This document shows positions 9,185 to 18,355 of a DNA stretch of 64,000 nucleotides, piece after piece. Each line of letters opens with the position of its first letter. The first letter of the stretch is position 1. The DNA comes from Rhodospirillaceae bacterium SYSU D60007 (lineage in GTDB: Bacteria; Pseudomonadota; Alphaproteobacteria; Reyranellales; Reyranellaceae): assembly GCA_003574685.1 (NCBI GenBank), contig QOCQ01000012.1, positions 98,594 through 162,593 of the forward strand. Direction: 5' to 3'. Position numbers and translations under genes: made by a program. Below the pieces are notes generated by a model. That model was given only the letters and a program-made list of their open reading frames with translations. It ran no database searches and was not told where the DNA came from.

Positions 9185-10990
9185 ATGCATGTCTATCGCA
9201 CCCACACCTGCGGGCAGCTCCGCGCCGGGCATGTCGGAGAGACCGTGCGCCTTTCAGGCTGGGTGCAGCGAAAGCGCGATCATGGCGGGTTGCTGTTCAT
9301 TGACCTGCGCGACCACTACGGCGTGACGCAGATCGTGCTCGACGTCTCGGCGCCAGCCTTTTCCCAGGCTGAGGCGGTGCGGACAGAAAGCGTCATCACC
9401 GTCACCGGCAAGGTGGTGAAGCGCGAGGCCTCGACCGTCAATCCGCGGCTGCCGACTGGCGAAGTCGAAGTTCATGCCAGCGAGATCGCTGTGCAGTCCA
9501 TGGCCGAGCTGTTGCCCATCCCGGTCTATGCCGAGCAGGACACAACGCCGGAGGAGCTGCGGCTGAAGTACCGCTTCCTCGACCTGCGCAAAGAGAAGCT
9601 GCATCGCAACATCATGCTGCGCAGCGACGTGATCGCCAGCCTGCGCCGGCGGATGATCGCGCAGGGCTTCACCGAGTTCCAGACACCGATCCTGACCGCC
9701 GACAGCCCGGAAGGTGCGCGCTCCTATCTGGTGCCCAGCCGGCTGCATCCCGGCAAGTTCTATGCCCTGCCGCAGGCGCCGCAGATGTTCAAGCAGCTCC
9801 TGATGGTGTCGGGCTTCGACCGGTATTTCCAGATCGCGCCCTGCTTTCGCGACGAGGATGCACGCGCCGACCGGGCGCCGGGCGAGTTCTACCAGCTCGA
9901 TTTCGAGATGAGCTACGTCACGCAGGAGGACGTGTTCGCCGCCATCGAGCCTGTGCTGCACGGCGTGTTCGAGGAGTTCGCCGGCTTCGGCCGCGACAGG
10001 CCCTGGGCTGTGACGACGCTGCCGTTTCCGCGCATTCCCTACGAGGAGGCGCTGTTGAAGTACGGCACCGACAAGCCCGATCTGCGCAACCCGCTTCTCG
10101 TCAGCGACGTCAGCGAGGTGTTCGCAGGCTCGGGCTTCAAGGTGTTTGCCTCGATCGTCGCGGCCGGCGGCGTGGTGCGCGCGATCCGCGCGCCCAATGC
10201 CGCAACCCAGCCGCGGAGCTTTTTCGACAAGCTGAACGCCTGGGCCCAGGGCGAAGGCAAGCCGGGCCTGGGCTACATCGTTCTGGAGGCGGGCGCGGCC
10301 AAGGGGCCGATCGCCAAGTTCGTCGATGAGACGCGGCTGGCGACGCTGAAATCCCTGACCGCTGCGCAGGACGGTGATGCCATCTTCTTCGTGGCCGACA
10401 AGAGGGACGCCGCCTGGAAGTTTGCCGGCCAGGTGCGCAGCAAGGTGGCGCAGGAGATGGACCTGATCGAGAAGGGTGCCTTCCGGTTCTGCTGGATCGT
10501 GGACTTCCCGATGTACGAGCTGGACGAGAAGAACGGCAACCGGATCGACTTCAGCCACAATCCCTTTTCCATGCCGCAGGGCGGGCTGGAAGCCCTTGAG
10601 AGCCAGGATCCTTTGACGATCAAGGCCTGGCAGTACGACATCGTCTGCAACGGTGTCGAGCTGTGCTCGGGCGCCATCCGTAACCACAAGCCGGAAATCA
10701 TGTACAAGGCGTTCGGGATCGCCGGCTACAGCCCTGAAGACGTCGAGCAGCGCTTCGGGGGCATGCTGAACGCCTTCCGCTATGGTGCACCTCCGCATGG
10801 CGGCGCGGCGCCAGGCGTCGACCGGATCGTGATGCTGCTGGCGGACGAGCCCAATATCCGCGAGGTGATCACCTTTCCGATGAACCAGCAGGCCATGGAC
10901 CTGATGATGAGTGCGCCCGCCGAGGTCCCCGCCGAGCGCCTGCGCGAGGTTCATATCCGCGTGCAGATGCCACCCCGAAAGCCCGAGTAG
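9185..10990 (+). CDS. aspS: Aspartyl-tRNA synthetase
   Basis: A class II synthetase of 601 residues. The N-terminal OB fold reads [23 protein letters not shown]. Motif 2 lies in [20 protein letters not shown]. The bacterial GAD insertion is present, and motif 3 is [21 protein letters not shown]. It charges tRNA-Asp. Most alphaproteobacterial enzymes are non-discriminating and also charge tRNA-Asn, but I cannot decide that from this window. The aspS-rnd-ppx neighbourhood is common in alphaproteobacteria. It ends 65 bases before the convergent dehydrogenase gene. Confidence 0.97.
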   Translation: MHVYRTHTCGQLRAGHVGETVRLSGWVQRKRDHGGLLFIDLRDHYGVTQIVLDVSAPAFSQAEAVRTESVITVTGKVVKREASTVNPRLPTGEVEVHASEIAVQSMAELLPIPVYAEQDTTPEELRLKYRFLDLRKEKLHRNIMLRSDVIASLRRRMIAQGFTEFQTPILTADSPEGARSYLVPSRLHPGKFYALPQAPQMFKQLLMVSGFDRYFQIAPCFRDEDARADRAPGEFYQLDFEMSYVTQEDVFAAIEPVLHGVFEEFAGFGRDRPWAVTTLPFPRIPYEEALLKYGTDKPDLRNPLLVSDVSEVFAGSGFKVFASIVAAGGVVRAIRAPNAATQPRSFFDKLNAWAQGEGKPGLGYIVLEAGAAKGPIAKFVDETRLATLKSLTAAQDGDAIFFVADKRDAAWKFAGQVRSKVAQEMDLIEKGAFRFCWIVDFPMYELDEKNGNRIDFSHNPFSMPQGGLEALESQDPLTIKAWQYDIVCNGVELCSGAIRNHKPEIMYKAFGIAGYSPEDVEQRFGGMLNAFRYGAPPHGGAAPGVDRIVMLLADEPNIREVITFPMNQQAMDLMMSAPAEVPAERLREVHIRVQMPPRKPE

Positions 10991-11055
10991 TATCGGCACT
11001 ATATCGAGCAAAATCAGTCAAATACAAGACTATCTGAAGCAGAACTCGAGGTCGA

Positions 11056-12033
11056 TCAGGCCGGCTGCACCTGGTGCGGCGGTGTCTCACCGCGCAGCAG
11101 CAGTGCTTCGAGGTTGTCGAGTGCGCGGAAGCCCATGGCATTGCGCGTTTCGGCGGTCGCTGATCCGAGATGCGGCAGCAGGAAGGCGTTGGGCAGCTCG
11201 TAGTAGCCGGGGTGCAGGTTGGGCTCACCGTCAAACACGTCCAGCCCGACCGAGGCCAGCTTGCCGCTGCGCACCGCCGCAATCAGCGCCTCGTCATCGA
11301 CCACCGGGCCGCGTGCGGTATTCACCACGATGGCGCCGTCGGGCAGCCGGGCGATGCGCGCGGCGTTCAGCCACTTCCGCGTCTGAGGCGTCAGCGGACA
11401 ATTGATCGACAGGAAATCGCAATGCGGCAGCATGTCCTGCGGATCGGCATGGAAGGTGGCGCCGTTCGCAGCCGATTCCGGCAGGCGATGCCGGTTGCTG
11501 TAGTGGATGGTCATCCTGAAGGCACGGGCACGTTCGGCAACGGCCTGGCCGATACGGCCCATGCCAAGAACGCCAAGCCGCTTGCCGGTGACGTGCGTTC
11601 CCATGAGCTGGGTCGGCGTCCAGCCTGTCCACTGCCGGCGGCGCAGCATGTCGATGCCCTCCTGGGCGCGGCGGGCAGCACCCAGCAGGCACAGCATGGC
11701 AATATCGGCAGTCGCGTCGGTCAGCACGTCGGGCGTGTTGGTGACAACAATGCCGCGCCTGGCGGCGGCGGCAACATCGACGTGCTCGTAGCCCACGGAG
11801 AACGTGGCGATGATGCGCAACGTATCCGGGAACCGCGCGATGGCCTCGGCGTTGACTGGATCGCCGGCAGCACACATCAATCCATCACAGCCATCTATCG
11901 CTCGTATCAGCCTGTCCGCGTCGTAGGGCGTGTCGGCCGGGTTCAGCATGGCATCGAAACCGGCACGAAGCCGGTCTTCGACCGCCGGCGGAAAGAGACG
12001 TGTGGCGAGCACCCGCGGCTTTCGATCTGGCAT
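11056..12033 (-). CDS. D-2-hydroxyacid dehydrogenase (glyoxylate/hydroxypyruvate reductase type)
   Basis: A 325-residue NAD(P)-dependent D-isomer dehydrogenase. The Rossmann motif GMGRIG is at residues 157-162. NTARGPVVDDEAL contains the substrate-binding Arg region, DVFDGEP supplies the catalytic Glu, and LLPHLGSAT contains the catalytic His. ATFSVGYEHVDVAAA is the typical N-terminal block. The closest functional class is probably D-glycerate dehydrogenase / glyoxylate reductase (GyaR-like); the exact substrate is not certain. It is divergent from the first EipB gene. Confidence 0.9.
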   Translation of the reverse strand: MPDRKPRVLATRLFPPAVEDRLRAGFDAMLNPADTPYDADRLIRAIDGCDGLMCAAGDPVNAEAIARFPDTLRIIATFSVGYEHVDVAAAARRGIVVTNTPDVLTDATADIAMLCLLGAARRAQEGIDMLRRRQWTGWTPTQLMGTHVTGKRLGVLGMGRIGQAVAERARAFRMTIHYSNRHRLPESAANGATFHADPQDMLPHCDFLSINCPLTPQTRKWLNAARIARLPDGAIVVNTARGPVVDDEALIAAVRSGKLASVGLDVFDGEPNLHPGYYELPNAFLLPHLGSATAETRNAMGFRALDNLEALLLRGETPPHQVQPA

Positions 12034-12132
12034 GGCGTACCTGTGTGTTTTGCGACGCGTTACGACTCGACTTTTGGTGGCTAGCGTCTACCTTAGCAGG
12101 GAGGGCGCCCACCTCAACATGCGGCGTAGGGA

Positions 12133-12960
12133 TTGTCGCTTCTGTCTACAAATTGTCGTTTCGTCCGCGGTTTTGCAGTCGCGGGTATAGCGCTGTGTGT
12201 CTTCGCAGATGCGGCAGCCGCAGCCGATCTCGTTCCTCATCGCGCAACCTACGAAATGCGCCTCAGTCCCGGTCGCCGGGCCATGGGCGTGATCGACGTG
12301 CGCGGGCTGATGGTCATGGAGTCCGTCGATGCCTGCGAGGCGTGGGAAACCAAGCAGCGTATCCGGCTGACGTTCCTGCGACCGGATACCGAGGAGTTCG
12401 TCACCGACTCGGCGTTCACCAGCTTTGAGGCCAAGGACGGCTCATCACTGCAGTTTAGCGTGCGCAACACGCAGAACGGCGAGGTCGAGGAGGAGCTGCG
12501 CGGCCAGGCGGTGATTGCCCAGGACGGCACGGGCCGAGCCACCTTTACTCTGCCCGACCAGCGCAGCTTCGACCTGCCGGTCGGCACGACATTTCCCATG
12601 ATGCATCTGTCACAACTTATCGAGCGCGCCAGGCTGGGCGAGAAGGTCGTTGCCTACAACGTGTTCGACGGCGCGCGGCTTGACGGCGCGTTCAAGGTCA
12701 ATGCCGTGATCGGGCCACCGCCCAAGCCGCAGCCCGGTTCGGCACCGCGGGGCGACGTGGCGCTGCTGCGCAACCAGCCGGCCTGGCTGATGCGGCTGGC
12801 GTTCTTTCCCGCCGACGATCAGGGAGGCCAGCCGGAATACGAGGTCTCGATGGATTTGCTGGCCAACGGGATTGCCCGTTCGATGGTCCTGGACTATGGC
12901 GACTTCGCCCTCGATGCGCGGTTGCGGCGCATCGAGCTGCTGCCGAGGCCCAAATGCTGA
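12133..12960 (+). CDS. EipB-like periplasmic protein (DUF1849), copy 1
   Basis: A 275-residue secreted protein. An N-terminal hydrophobic signal sequence ends near ADAAAA, then LVPHRATYEMRL opens the DUF1849 beta-spiral domain. Cys68 (VDACEAWE) and the C-terminal residue Cys275 correspond to the disulfide-forming pair known in Brucella EipB, a cell-envelope integrity factor. The next gene overlaps its end and encodes a paralogue with the same terminal cysteine. Function in envelope maintenance is inferred from the family. Confidence 0.85.
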   Translation: MSLLSTNCRFVRGFAVAGIALCVFADAAAAADLVPHRATYEMRLSPGRRAMGVIDVRGLMVMESVDACEAWETKQRIRLTFLRPDTEEFVTDSAFTSFEAKDGSSLQFSVRNTQNGEVEEELRGQAVIAQDGTGRATFTLPDQRSFDLPVGTTFPMMHLSQLIERARLGEKVVAYNVFDGARLDGAFKVNAVIGPPPKPQPGSAPRGDVALLRNQPAWLMRLAFFPADDQGGQPEYEVSMDLLANGIARSMVLDYGDFALDARLRRIELLPRPKC

Positions 12961-13769
12961 TGCCGGTTCGCGGCGGTGCGCTCGCCGTCCTGCTCTTCGC
13001 CCTCGCCGCCTCTCCGGCGGCGGCGCAGGAACTGGTGCCTCACCTCGCGGTCTACGAGGTGATCACCGGGCGTGCGCCGGCTGGCGCTTCGCCGCCGCAG
13101 ATCCGCGGCACCTACGTCTTTCGCATGCAGGCCGAATGCGGGGGGAACGTGAAGTTCGAGCAGCGCCTGCGTTTCGAGGCGCGGGGGCCCGGCGAGGTCA
13201 CGGAGATCGACCAGACCTCGACTGGCGAGGAATCGCTTGACGGCAAGCGCTATCGCTTCACCCACAAGGCCACGGTCGACGGCAAGCCGCAACCCGAGGT
13301 GCAGGGGGAGGTGGAACCCGGCACGGACAGCGCGGCTGAGGCGCGTTTCAGCCAGCCCTCCGGCCGTGTGGTGCCGTTGCCGGCCGGCACCATGTTTCCG
13401 ATCGCCATCCTGCGCCGCACGGTCAGGGCGGCGCGCGAGGGCGAGACGGGGTTCGAAGGCCGGTTCTTCATGGGTGACAAGCCCGAGCCGCCGCAGGCGG
13501 TGTCTGTCCTGCTGGGTAAGCCGCCGCGACGGGTGAGTGAACTGCCGCCGCCCCAGGGCGACCGCGGCCTGATCCAGGGCCGCGACCGGTTCTACTTCCG
13601 GGCCTCGTTCTATGAAGGCGACGGCAAAGGAACTGGCGAGCCGCGTCACGAGATGAGCAGCGTCACGCTCGACAACGGCGTCGAGATCTGGGGGACGCAC
13701 GAGCAGGGCGAGCTGCGGCTGGAGTATCGGCTGATCCGCCTCGAGACGCTGCCCCGGCCGAACTGCTGA
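12954..13769 (+). CDS. EipB-like periplasmic protein (DUF1849), copy 2
   Basis: A 271-residue protein with a signal sequence ending AAAQ and then ELVPHLAVYEVI, parallel to the LVPHRATYEM of copy 1. Both the internal cysteine (Cys62 in AECGGN) and the terminal one (Cys271, PRPNC) are kept. Its start overlaps the end of copy 1 by seven bases; an ATG at 12960 is an alternative. The two share architecture but are clearly diverged, so the duplication is old. Translational coupling is likely. Confidence 0.83.
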   Translation: MLMPVRGGALAVLLFALAASPAAAQELVPHLAVYEVITGRAPAGASPPQIRGTYVFRMQAECGGNVKFEQRLRFEARGPGEVTEIDQTSTGEESLDGKRYRFTHKATVDGKPQPEVQGEVEPGTDSAAEARFSQPSGRVVPLPAGTMFPIAILRRTVRAAREGETGFEGRFFMGDKPEPPQAVSVLLGKPPRRVSELPPPQGDRGLIQGRDRFYFRASFYEGDGKGTGEPRHEMSSVTLDNGVEIWGTHEQGELRLEYRLIRLETLPRPNC

Positions 13770-13770
13770 T

Positions 13771-14667
13771 CTACCAGAGCCAGGCGGCGCCGCGCACGCC
13801 GCTGCTGTCGCCATGGCGCGGCCGCAGCAGGCGCGTGCGGATGTGGCCGCGCTCGCTGAAGATGCAGGGTCCCCAGAGCTGCGGCACGCGCTGGTAGAGC
13901 GCGGCGATGCCCGAGAGGCCGCCGCCCAGCACGATGACATCGGGATCGACGATGTTGATGACCATGCCGAGGCTGCGCGCCAGTCGGTGGCAGTAGCGCT
14001 CCAGCAGCGCCGCGGCCGCCGGGTCGCCCTGTTCGGCGAGACCGGCAATGGCGATGGCATCCGTCTGTTGGCCGCTGAGGGCCTCGAACTGGCGGGCCAG
14101 TGCCGGTCCGCTGAGCCAGGTCTCGATGCAGCCGTGCCGGCCGCAATAGCAGAGCGGGCCCGGCCGCTCGTCGTCGAAGGGCTGCGGCAGGGGATTGTGG
14201 CCCCATTCGCCGGCAATGGCGTGGGCGCCGGGCAGCGCGCGTCCGCCCACTGCCAGGCCGGCGCCGACGCCGGTACCGAGAATGACGCAGAACGCGACGG
14301 TCGCGCCGGCCGCCGCGCCATCGGTCGCCTCTGATACGGCGAAGCAATTGGCGTCGTTGGCCACGCGCACGGGACGGCCCAGCATCCCCTCCAGATCGCG
14401 ATCAAGCGGATGGCCGATCAGGCGCGTGGAGTTGGCGTTCTTGATCAGGCCGGTAGCCGGCGAAATCGCGCCAGGCGTGCCGACGCCGACGGTGCAGCGT
14501 GCGCCTGCCCGATCCTCCAGCTCCGAGACCAGGCCGGCGATCGCCTGCAGGATCGCTTCGTAGGTGCCAGGCGGCGTGGGAATGCGCCGTCGCGCTATCT
14601 CCTGCCCGTCGTCGCGCAGCACGATGCCTTCGATCTTGGTGCCGCCGAGGTCGATACCGATGCGCAT
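13771..14667 (-). CDS. ROK-family sugar kinase
   Basis: A 298-residue ATP-dependent hexose kinase. The phosphate-binding MRIGIDLGGTKIEGIVLRD is at the N terminus. The catalytic and sugar-binding region includes AIAGEWGHNPLPQ, followed by the zinc-binding cysteine cluster CYCGRHGCIETWLSG. The substrate is likely fructose, glucose or N-acetylglucosamine; the cluster is shared by Mak and NagK types. The start at 14667 gives the canonical MRIGIDLGG; a longer frame exists upstream but runs through the hairpin of the preceding gene. It is convergent with the EipB pair. Confidence 0.9.
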   Translation of the reverse strand: MRIGIDLGGTKIEGIVLRDDGQEIARRRIPTPPGTYEAILQAIAGLVSELEDRAGARCTVGVGTPGAISPATGLIKNANSTRLIGHPLDRDLEGMLGRPVRVANDANCFAVSEATDGAAAGATVAFCVILGTGVGAGLAVGGRALPGAHAIAGEWGHNPLPQPFDDERPGPLCYCGRHGCIETWLSGPALARQFEALSGQQTDAIAIAGLAEQGDPAAAALLERYCHRLARSLGMVINIVDPDVIVLGGGLSGIAALYQRVPQLWGPCIFSERGHIRTRLLRPRHGDSSGVRGAAWLW

Positions 14668-14683
14668 GCCGTTCTGTGACGCA

Positions 14684-14715
14684 GAAGGCCGCCGGAGGCA
14701 ACTCCGGCGGCCTTC
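14684..14715 (-). terminator. Strong hairpin between the His-rich protein and ROK kinase genes
   Basis: A perfect 14-base-pair stem (GAAGGCCGCCGGAG against its complement) closes a four-base loop 26 bases after the stop of the His-rich gene. No clear U-run follows on the minus strand, so it may act as a processing or attenuation hairpin as well as a terminator. Confidence 0.6.
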
Positions 14716-14741
14716 AGAGGCGCGTAGCGGCAGGCGCTCAG

Positions 14742-15203
14742 CTACCACCAGGTGAAATAGCGGCGATCACGCCAGTCGAGCCTTCCGTCGTCGTTGCGGT
14801 CATGACGGCGCAGGATGCGCGCGTCGCGCCAGTCCCGCCGGCCGTCGTGGTTGAAGTCGCGCACCCGGCGCCCCTCGCGCCAGTCGCGATCACGCCAGCC
14901 GAAATGACGGCCATCCCAGCCGTGATGGCGGTGCCTGTCCCAGCCGTGATGGCGGTGCCTGTCCCAACCGTGATGGCGCCCTCGGTCCCAGCCATGGTGG
15001 CGGCCTCGATCCCAGCCATGGTGACGGCCCTTGTCCCAGCCGCCATGTCGCCTGCCGTCCCAGTGGCTGTGCTTGTGCCGGCCGCCATCGTGCCAGCCGT
15101 GATGACGATGACGCCCGTCCCGCCAGTCGCCGGCGATGGCCTGGGTGCTGAATCCCAGTCCGATCGTGGCGGCGACCAGAGCGGCTATAAGCTTGCGGGT
15201 CAT
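14742..15203 (-). CDS. Secreted His-rich repeat protein with two EF-hand-like loops
   Basis: The 153-residue product has a signal peptide (MTRKLIAALVAATIGLGF, cleavage predicted after QAIA, about residue 24). A His/Gly/Trp/Asp/Arg-rich region follows, with five consecutive eight-residue repeats of the type RHHGWDRG (residues 60-98). Two DxNxDGxxDxxD loops come next (residues 116-127 and 135-146), keeping all five acidic or Asn EF-hand positions. The protein is therefore probably periplasmic or exported and should bind transition metals through His and Ca2+ through the loops. I do not recognise a named family. A strong hairpin follows the gene; the CmcJ-like gene upstream is on the same strand, 138 bases away. 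Confidence 0.7.
   Translation of the reverse strand: MTRKLIAALVAATIGLGFSTQAIAGDWRDGRHRHHGWHDGGRHKHSHWDGRRHGGWDKGRHHGWDRGRHHGWDRGRHHGWDRHRHHGWDRHRHHGWDGRHFGWRDRDWREGRRVRDFNHDGRRDWRDARILRRHDRNDDGRLDWRDRRYFTWW
14910..15026. repeat. 24-bp tandem repeats, five units, inside the His-rich gene
   Basis: Five direct 24-base units encode the RHHGWDRG/RHHGWDRH repeats. Units differ at a few bases but keep the reading frame, so the copy number can change without a frameshift. Confidence 0.8.
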
Positions 15204-15341
15204 GGTTTCCTCGCTCCGAAATGCCAGTTACGGGCCCCAACGTTCTTTGTCGAGGCGGGAGCGTGGCCATTGATCTGGTCGGCGCCGGGACGCGATTAAG
15301 GAAAGACAGGGGCAGGGCGGGGCATTGTGAGGGCGCCGCGC

Positions 15342-16187
15342 TCAGGCGGACGGGAAGAAGGCGATGGTGCGGGCCTCGATGCTTGCGCGCGCCGGCGCAT
15401 CGGGCGGCGTTGTGGGATCGTCGAAAGCGGTATGCGCGGTCAGCCGGGCCCGGCCATCGGTCGCCGAATCCCAGCACTTCAGCAGCAGCGCTTCGTCGCG
15501 GCGCATTCGCGGAAAGTAGAACCAGCGATGGCGCGGATTGTAGGCCACGGCATAGGTTTCGCCGGTGCGGTCGCGATAGCGCAGGTCGCTGGCGATCAGG
15601 TCTTCCGCGGCGATGCTCTGCCAGTCGCAAACCGCCAGCGGCGAGGACAGGACGGGCTCGCGCAGCGGCCGCCAGACGTTGATGAAGGCGAAGCGGCCAC
15701 GCAGCAGCGCCTCGGCCTCATGCCCCATCAGATCCCGGACACGCTGGGGGGCCGACCTTCCGGTGTAGTCATTGTGCACGCGCTTGACGGGCTCGCGGAT
15801 GCCGGCGGGGCGGTCAGCGGCGCCCAATCGGACATTGTGATCGAACACCAGCACGCGTGTGGCACCGGTCACGTCCTTCATGAGCTGCTCGACCTCGGCA
15901 TAGTAGGCGGCGCGGATGATGGCATCGTCGGTAAAGCCGGTGACAGCCGTGGGCCGGACATGCAGCTCAAAGCCGTTGCGGTCCAGGGTCAGCATGTCGG
16001 AGATCGGCCGGGCATCGCGCACGGGGACCGTTTGCGCCACGTACTCGCCATTGCGCACCGGCACGCCAGGCGGCGGTTCGTACTGGTAGCTGTAGGGGCG
16101 CTCGCCTGTGCGCACAAGATAGTTCAGCGGCGCATTGATATGGTCCGCAAGAGAGCTTCCGGTCAGGGATGCGGACGTCGTGTCCAT
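15342..16187 (-). CDS. CmcJ/NvfI-family oxidoreductase (putative non-haem Fe/2-oxoglutarate type)
   Basis: A 281-residue protein resembling the CmcJ/NvfI group of hydroxylases. Landmarks are VLVFDHNVR, the segment VKRVHNDYTG with a possible metal-binding His-x-Asp, FINVWRPLREPV, AVCDWQSI, AVAYNPRHRWFYFPRM and CWDS near the C terminus. The group modifies secondary metabolites in fungi and actinomycetes; bacterial relatives are mostly uncharacterised. Start 16187 has GGAG upstream. No obvious pathway partner is adjacent, so the substrate is unknown. Confidence 0.75.
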   Translation of the reverse strand: MDTTSASLTGSSLADHINAPLNYLVRTGERPYSYQYEPPPGVPVRNGEYVAQTVPVRDARPISDMLTLDRNGFELHVRPTAVTGFTDDAIIRAAYYAEVEQLMKDVTGATRVLVFDHNVRLGAADRPAGIREPVKRVHNDYTGRSAPQRVRDLMGHEAEALLRGRFAFINVWRPLREPVLSSPLAVCDWQSIAAEDLIASDLRYRDRTGETYAVAYNPRHRWFYFPRMRRDEALLLKCWDSATDGRARLTAHTAFDDPTTPPDAPARASIEARTIAFFPSA

Positions 16188-16301
16188 AAGCAGTCTCCGT
16201 TGCCGCATACAGGCGGTGAGACCGCAAGATGGTGGTGGCACCCGCGGGCGTCAAAAAACCATTTCTTGTGAAAGCATGACAAAAGCTGCGCTGTCGAACG
16301 C

Positions 16302-16448
16302 TCAAAGCTCGATGAGGTAGAGCGCAACAACCACCATAGTCACGACAAGGATGGCGCCGGCGCCGATGTGAAACAGCAACCCTGCCGGGGTGCGCCGGAG
16401 GACCGACAGTCGTGGTCCGCGGTTGCTGCTGGCTTTGTGACTCGACAC
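16302..16448 (-). CDS. Possible small single-pass membrane protein
   Basis: A GTG-started frame of 48 codons encodes a basic N terminus (HKASSNRGPRLSVLRR) followed by one hydrophobic segment (LLFHIGAGAILVVTMVVVAL) and a short LIEL tail. It lies in the gap between the CmcJ-like and PrpF-like genes. There is no strong ribosome-binding site and I know no family, so this is tentative. The rest of 16188-16583 shows no other coding signal. Confidence 0.35.
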   Translation of the reverse strand: MSSHKASSNRGPRLSVLRRTPAGLLFHIGAGAILVVTMVVVALYLIEL

Positions 16449-16583
16449 GGGCGCTCTGCTCACGCGAGACGGCACTGCGTGGGCAACTCTCTACACCGCA
16501 GGCCGCGCACGCACCTACGCGGCGGAACGTCGCTTGAGGGCACATTCCGTGTCACGATGCTGCGAAGGCGAGGAGGGCATTCC

Positions 16584-17816
16584 ATGACGCAGCGCAAAAT
16601 TCCTGCGGTCTATATGCGCGGCGGCACCAGCAAGGGGCTGTTCTTTCATGCCGGCGTCCTGCCGGCCGAGCCCGAGCTTCGCGACCGCATTCTGCTGCGC
16701 GCCATTGGCAGTCCCGATCCTTACGGCAAGCACATCGACGGCATGGGCGGCGCCACCTCCAGCACCAGCAAGGTGGTTATCGTGTCGCGTTCCGAGCGGG
16801 TTGATTGCGATGTCGAATACCGTTTCGGCCAGGTGGCCATCGATGCGCCGGTGATCGACTGGTCCGGCAACTGCGGCAATCTGACCACGGCGGTCGGTCC
16901 GTTCGCGATCAGCGAAGGCCTGTTTTCTGTGCCACGCGAGGGGATCGCCGTGGTGCGGCTGTGGCAGGCGAATATCGGCAAGCGCATCATCGCCCACGTG
17001 CCGGTGCGCGACGGCCAAGTGGTGGAGGAGGGCGATTTCGAGCTGGACGGTGTGACCTTTCCCGCGGCGGAGATCAGGCTGGAGTTCCTCGATCCCGGCG
17101 GTGAGGCCGGTGATGCCGACGGACCGATGTTCCCGACCGGCCGGCCGGTCGATACGCTCGATGTACCGGAGGCCGGCCGCTTCGAAGCCACGCTGATCAA
17201 CGCCGGCAATCCGACGATTTTCGTCGAAGCCCGGGCGCTTGGCCTCTCAGGCGTCGAATTGCAGGACGAGGTCAACAGCAACGCTGCGCTGCTGGCGCGC
17301 TGCGAGCGTATCCGTGCGCAGGCGGCAGTGGTGATGGGCCTTTCGGGCAGTGCCGCCGAGGCCACCCGCCAGCGGCCGCACACGCCCAAGCTGGCCTTTG
17401 TCGCGCCGCCGCGGGACTACACCGCGTCCAGCGGAAAGCCCGTTGCGGCCAGTTCTGTCGATCTTGTTTCCCGCATCCTCTCGATGGGCAAGCTGCATCA
17501 TGCGATGACCGGTACCGGTGCGGTGGCTCTGGCCGCTGCCGCCGCGGTGCCAGGCACGATCGTTGATCGCGCGAGAAAAGGGCGATCGAATGACGGTCGC
17601 CTTCGCTTCGGCCATCCCTCGGGAACGCTGTCGGTCGGTGCGCAGGCAGAGCAGCGCGGCGGGGCCTGGTCGGTGACGTGCGTCACCATGAGCCGCAGCG
17701 CCCGCCGTCTGATGGAGGGCGCCATCTGCCTGCCGGCCAGCATTGCAGAGGCCCGGCCAGCACCGTCGTCTCTGCCGGGTAGCGCTATCGCATATGGCAA
17801 TTCGCTGTCGTCCTGA
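16584..17816 (+). CDS. PrpF-family isomerase (2-methylaconitate / oxalomesaconate tautomerase type)
   Basis: A 410-residue protein beginning KIPAVYMRGGTSKGLFFH, the hallmark of the PrpF family, which moves double bonds in tricarboxylic substrates such as 2-methylaconitate or 4-oxalomesaconate. Further blocks are GMGGATSSTSKVVIV, SGNCGNLTTAVGPFAI and GNPTIFVEA. AGGAGG precedes the ATG at 16584. Homology ends near RRLMEGAICLP; the last ~25 residues run into a repeat-like region and look like an extension after loss of the normal stop. Confidence 0.88.
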   Translation: MTQRKIPAVYMRGGTSKGLFFHAGVLPAEPELRDRILLRAIGSPDPYGKHIDGMGGATSSTSKVVIVSRSERVDCDVEYRFGQVAIDAPVIDWSGNCGNLTTAVGPFAISEGLFSVPREGIAVVRLWQANIGKRIIAHVPVRDGQVVEEGDFELDGVTFPAAEIRLEFLDPGGEAGDADGPMFPTGRPVDTLDVPEAGRFEATLINAGNPTIFVEARALGLSGVELQDEVNSNAALLARCERIRAQAAVVMGLSGSAAEATRQRPHTPKLAFVAPPRDYTASSGKPVAASSVDLVSRILSMGKLHHAMTGTGAVALAAAAAVPGTIVDRARKGRSNDGRLRFGHPSGTLSVGAQAEQRGGAWSVTCVTMSRSARRLMEGAICLPASIAEARPAPSSLPGSAIAYGNSLSS

Positions 17817-17890
17817 GCGAAGCCAAGGGCCTTGCGGTCGGCCGCATCGTACCCCTCCGTTTGGACGGGGCGTCGTTCGCGATGACACGT
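17805..17890. repeat. Dispersed intergenic repeat (CCTGAGCGAAG ... CGCGATGAC type)
   Basis: GTCCTGAGCGAAGCCAAGGG near 17809 and TCGTTCGCGATGACACG near 17873 match, from memory, a repeat found between genes in many proteobacterial genomes. It overlaps the tail of the PrpF-like gene. Only one copy is visible here, so the call rests on recollection. Confidence 0.35.
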
Positions 17891-17980
17891 TACATCGTGT
17901 TCATCGCATTGCGGCCGGCGACGAGCCTGACCGGAGCTTCCCGAAGGGATCGGCGGTGCCGCTGGTATGCGGAGGAAAGC

Positions 17981-18355
17981 ATGACCAGTCGGGCATGGTA
18001 TTTCGTGGCGGCGCTCATCGGCATCGCGGGCATTGCCGGCGCGGTGCTGGTGCTGATCGCGCGTCTCGGCGGCATGACGGAAGGCCTGACGCAGATCGTG
18101 GTGCCGGGCGGAGCCGATCTCGATCTGAAGCAGGCCGGCACCTATACCATCTACCATGAGAGCACGAGTACGGTCGGCGGGCGCGTCTACCAGTCGAACG
18201 GCATCTCGGGCCTGCGTGTGGTGGTAAGATCGGCCGATAGCGGGCAGCCGATCGTTGCCTGGATCGATCAATCGGTCCGCGGAGCCGCTGCCGATCCAGT
18301 GCGGCGTTCCGAATGGAAAGGCGGCGATGTCCCTGCTTCCAGGATCGTCCGCTGA
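17981..18355 (+). pseudogene. Membrane-anchored hypothetical protein, probably 3'-truncated
   Basis: GGAGGAAAGC precedes the ATG at 17981. Residues 8-28 are a membrane segment (WYFVAALIGIAGIAGAVLVL). An extracytoplasmic beta-type domain with DLKQAGTYTIYHE and ISGLRVVVRSADSGQ follows. After about residue 85 the sequence loses this character, and the same DNA reads as an AraC remnant on the opposite strand, so the native C-terminal part appears to have been lost in a deletion near 18235. The frame still gives 124 codons. I do not know the function. Confidence 0.55.

Noticed and set aside
14910..15026. Possible CRISPR-like array of 24-base units
   Set aside because: The units are contiguous without spacers, keep a reading frame and encode RHHGWDRG repeats of a secreted protein. 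No cas genes are present.
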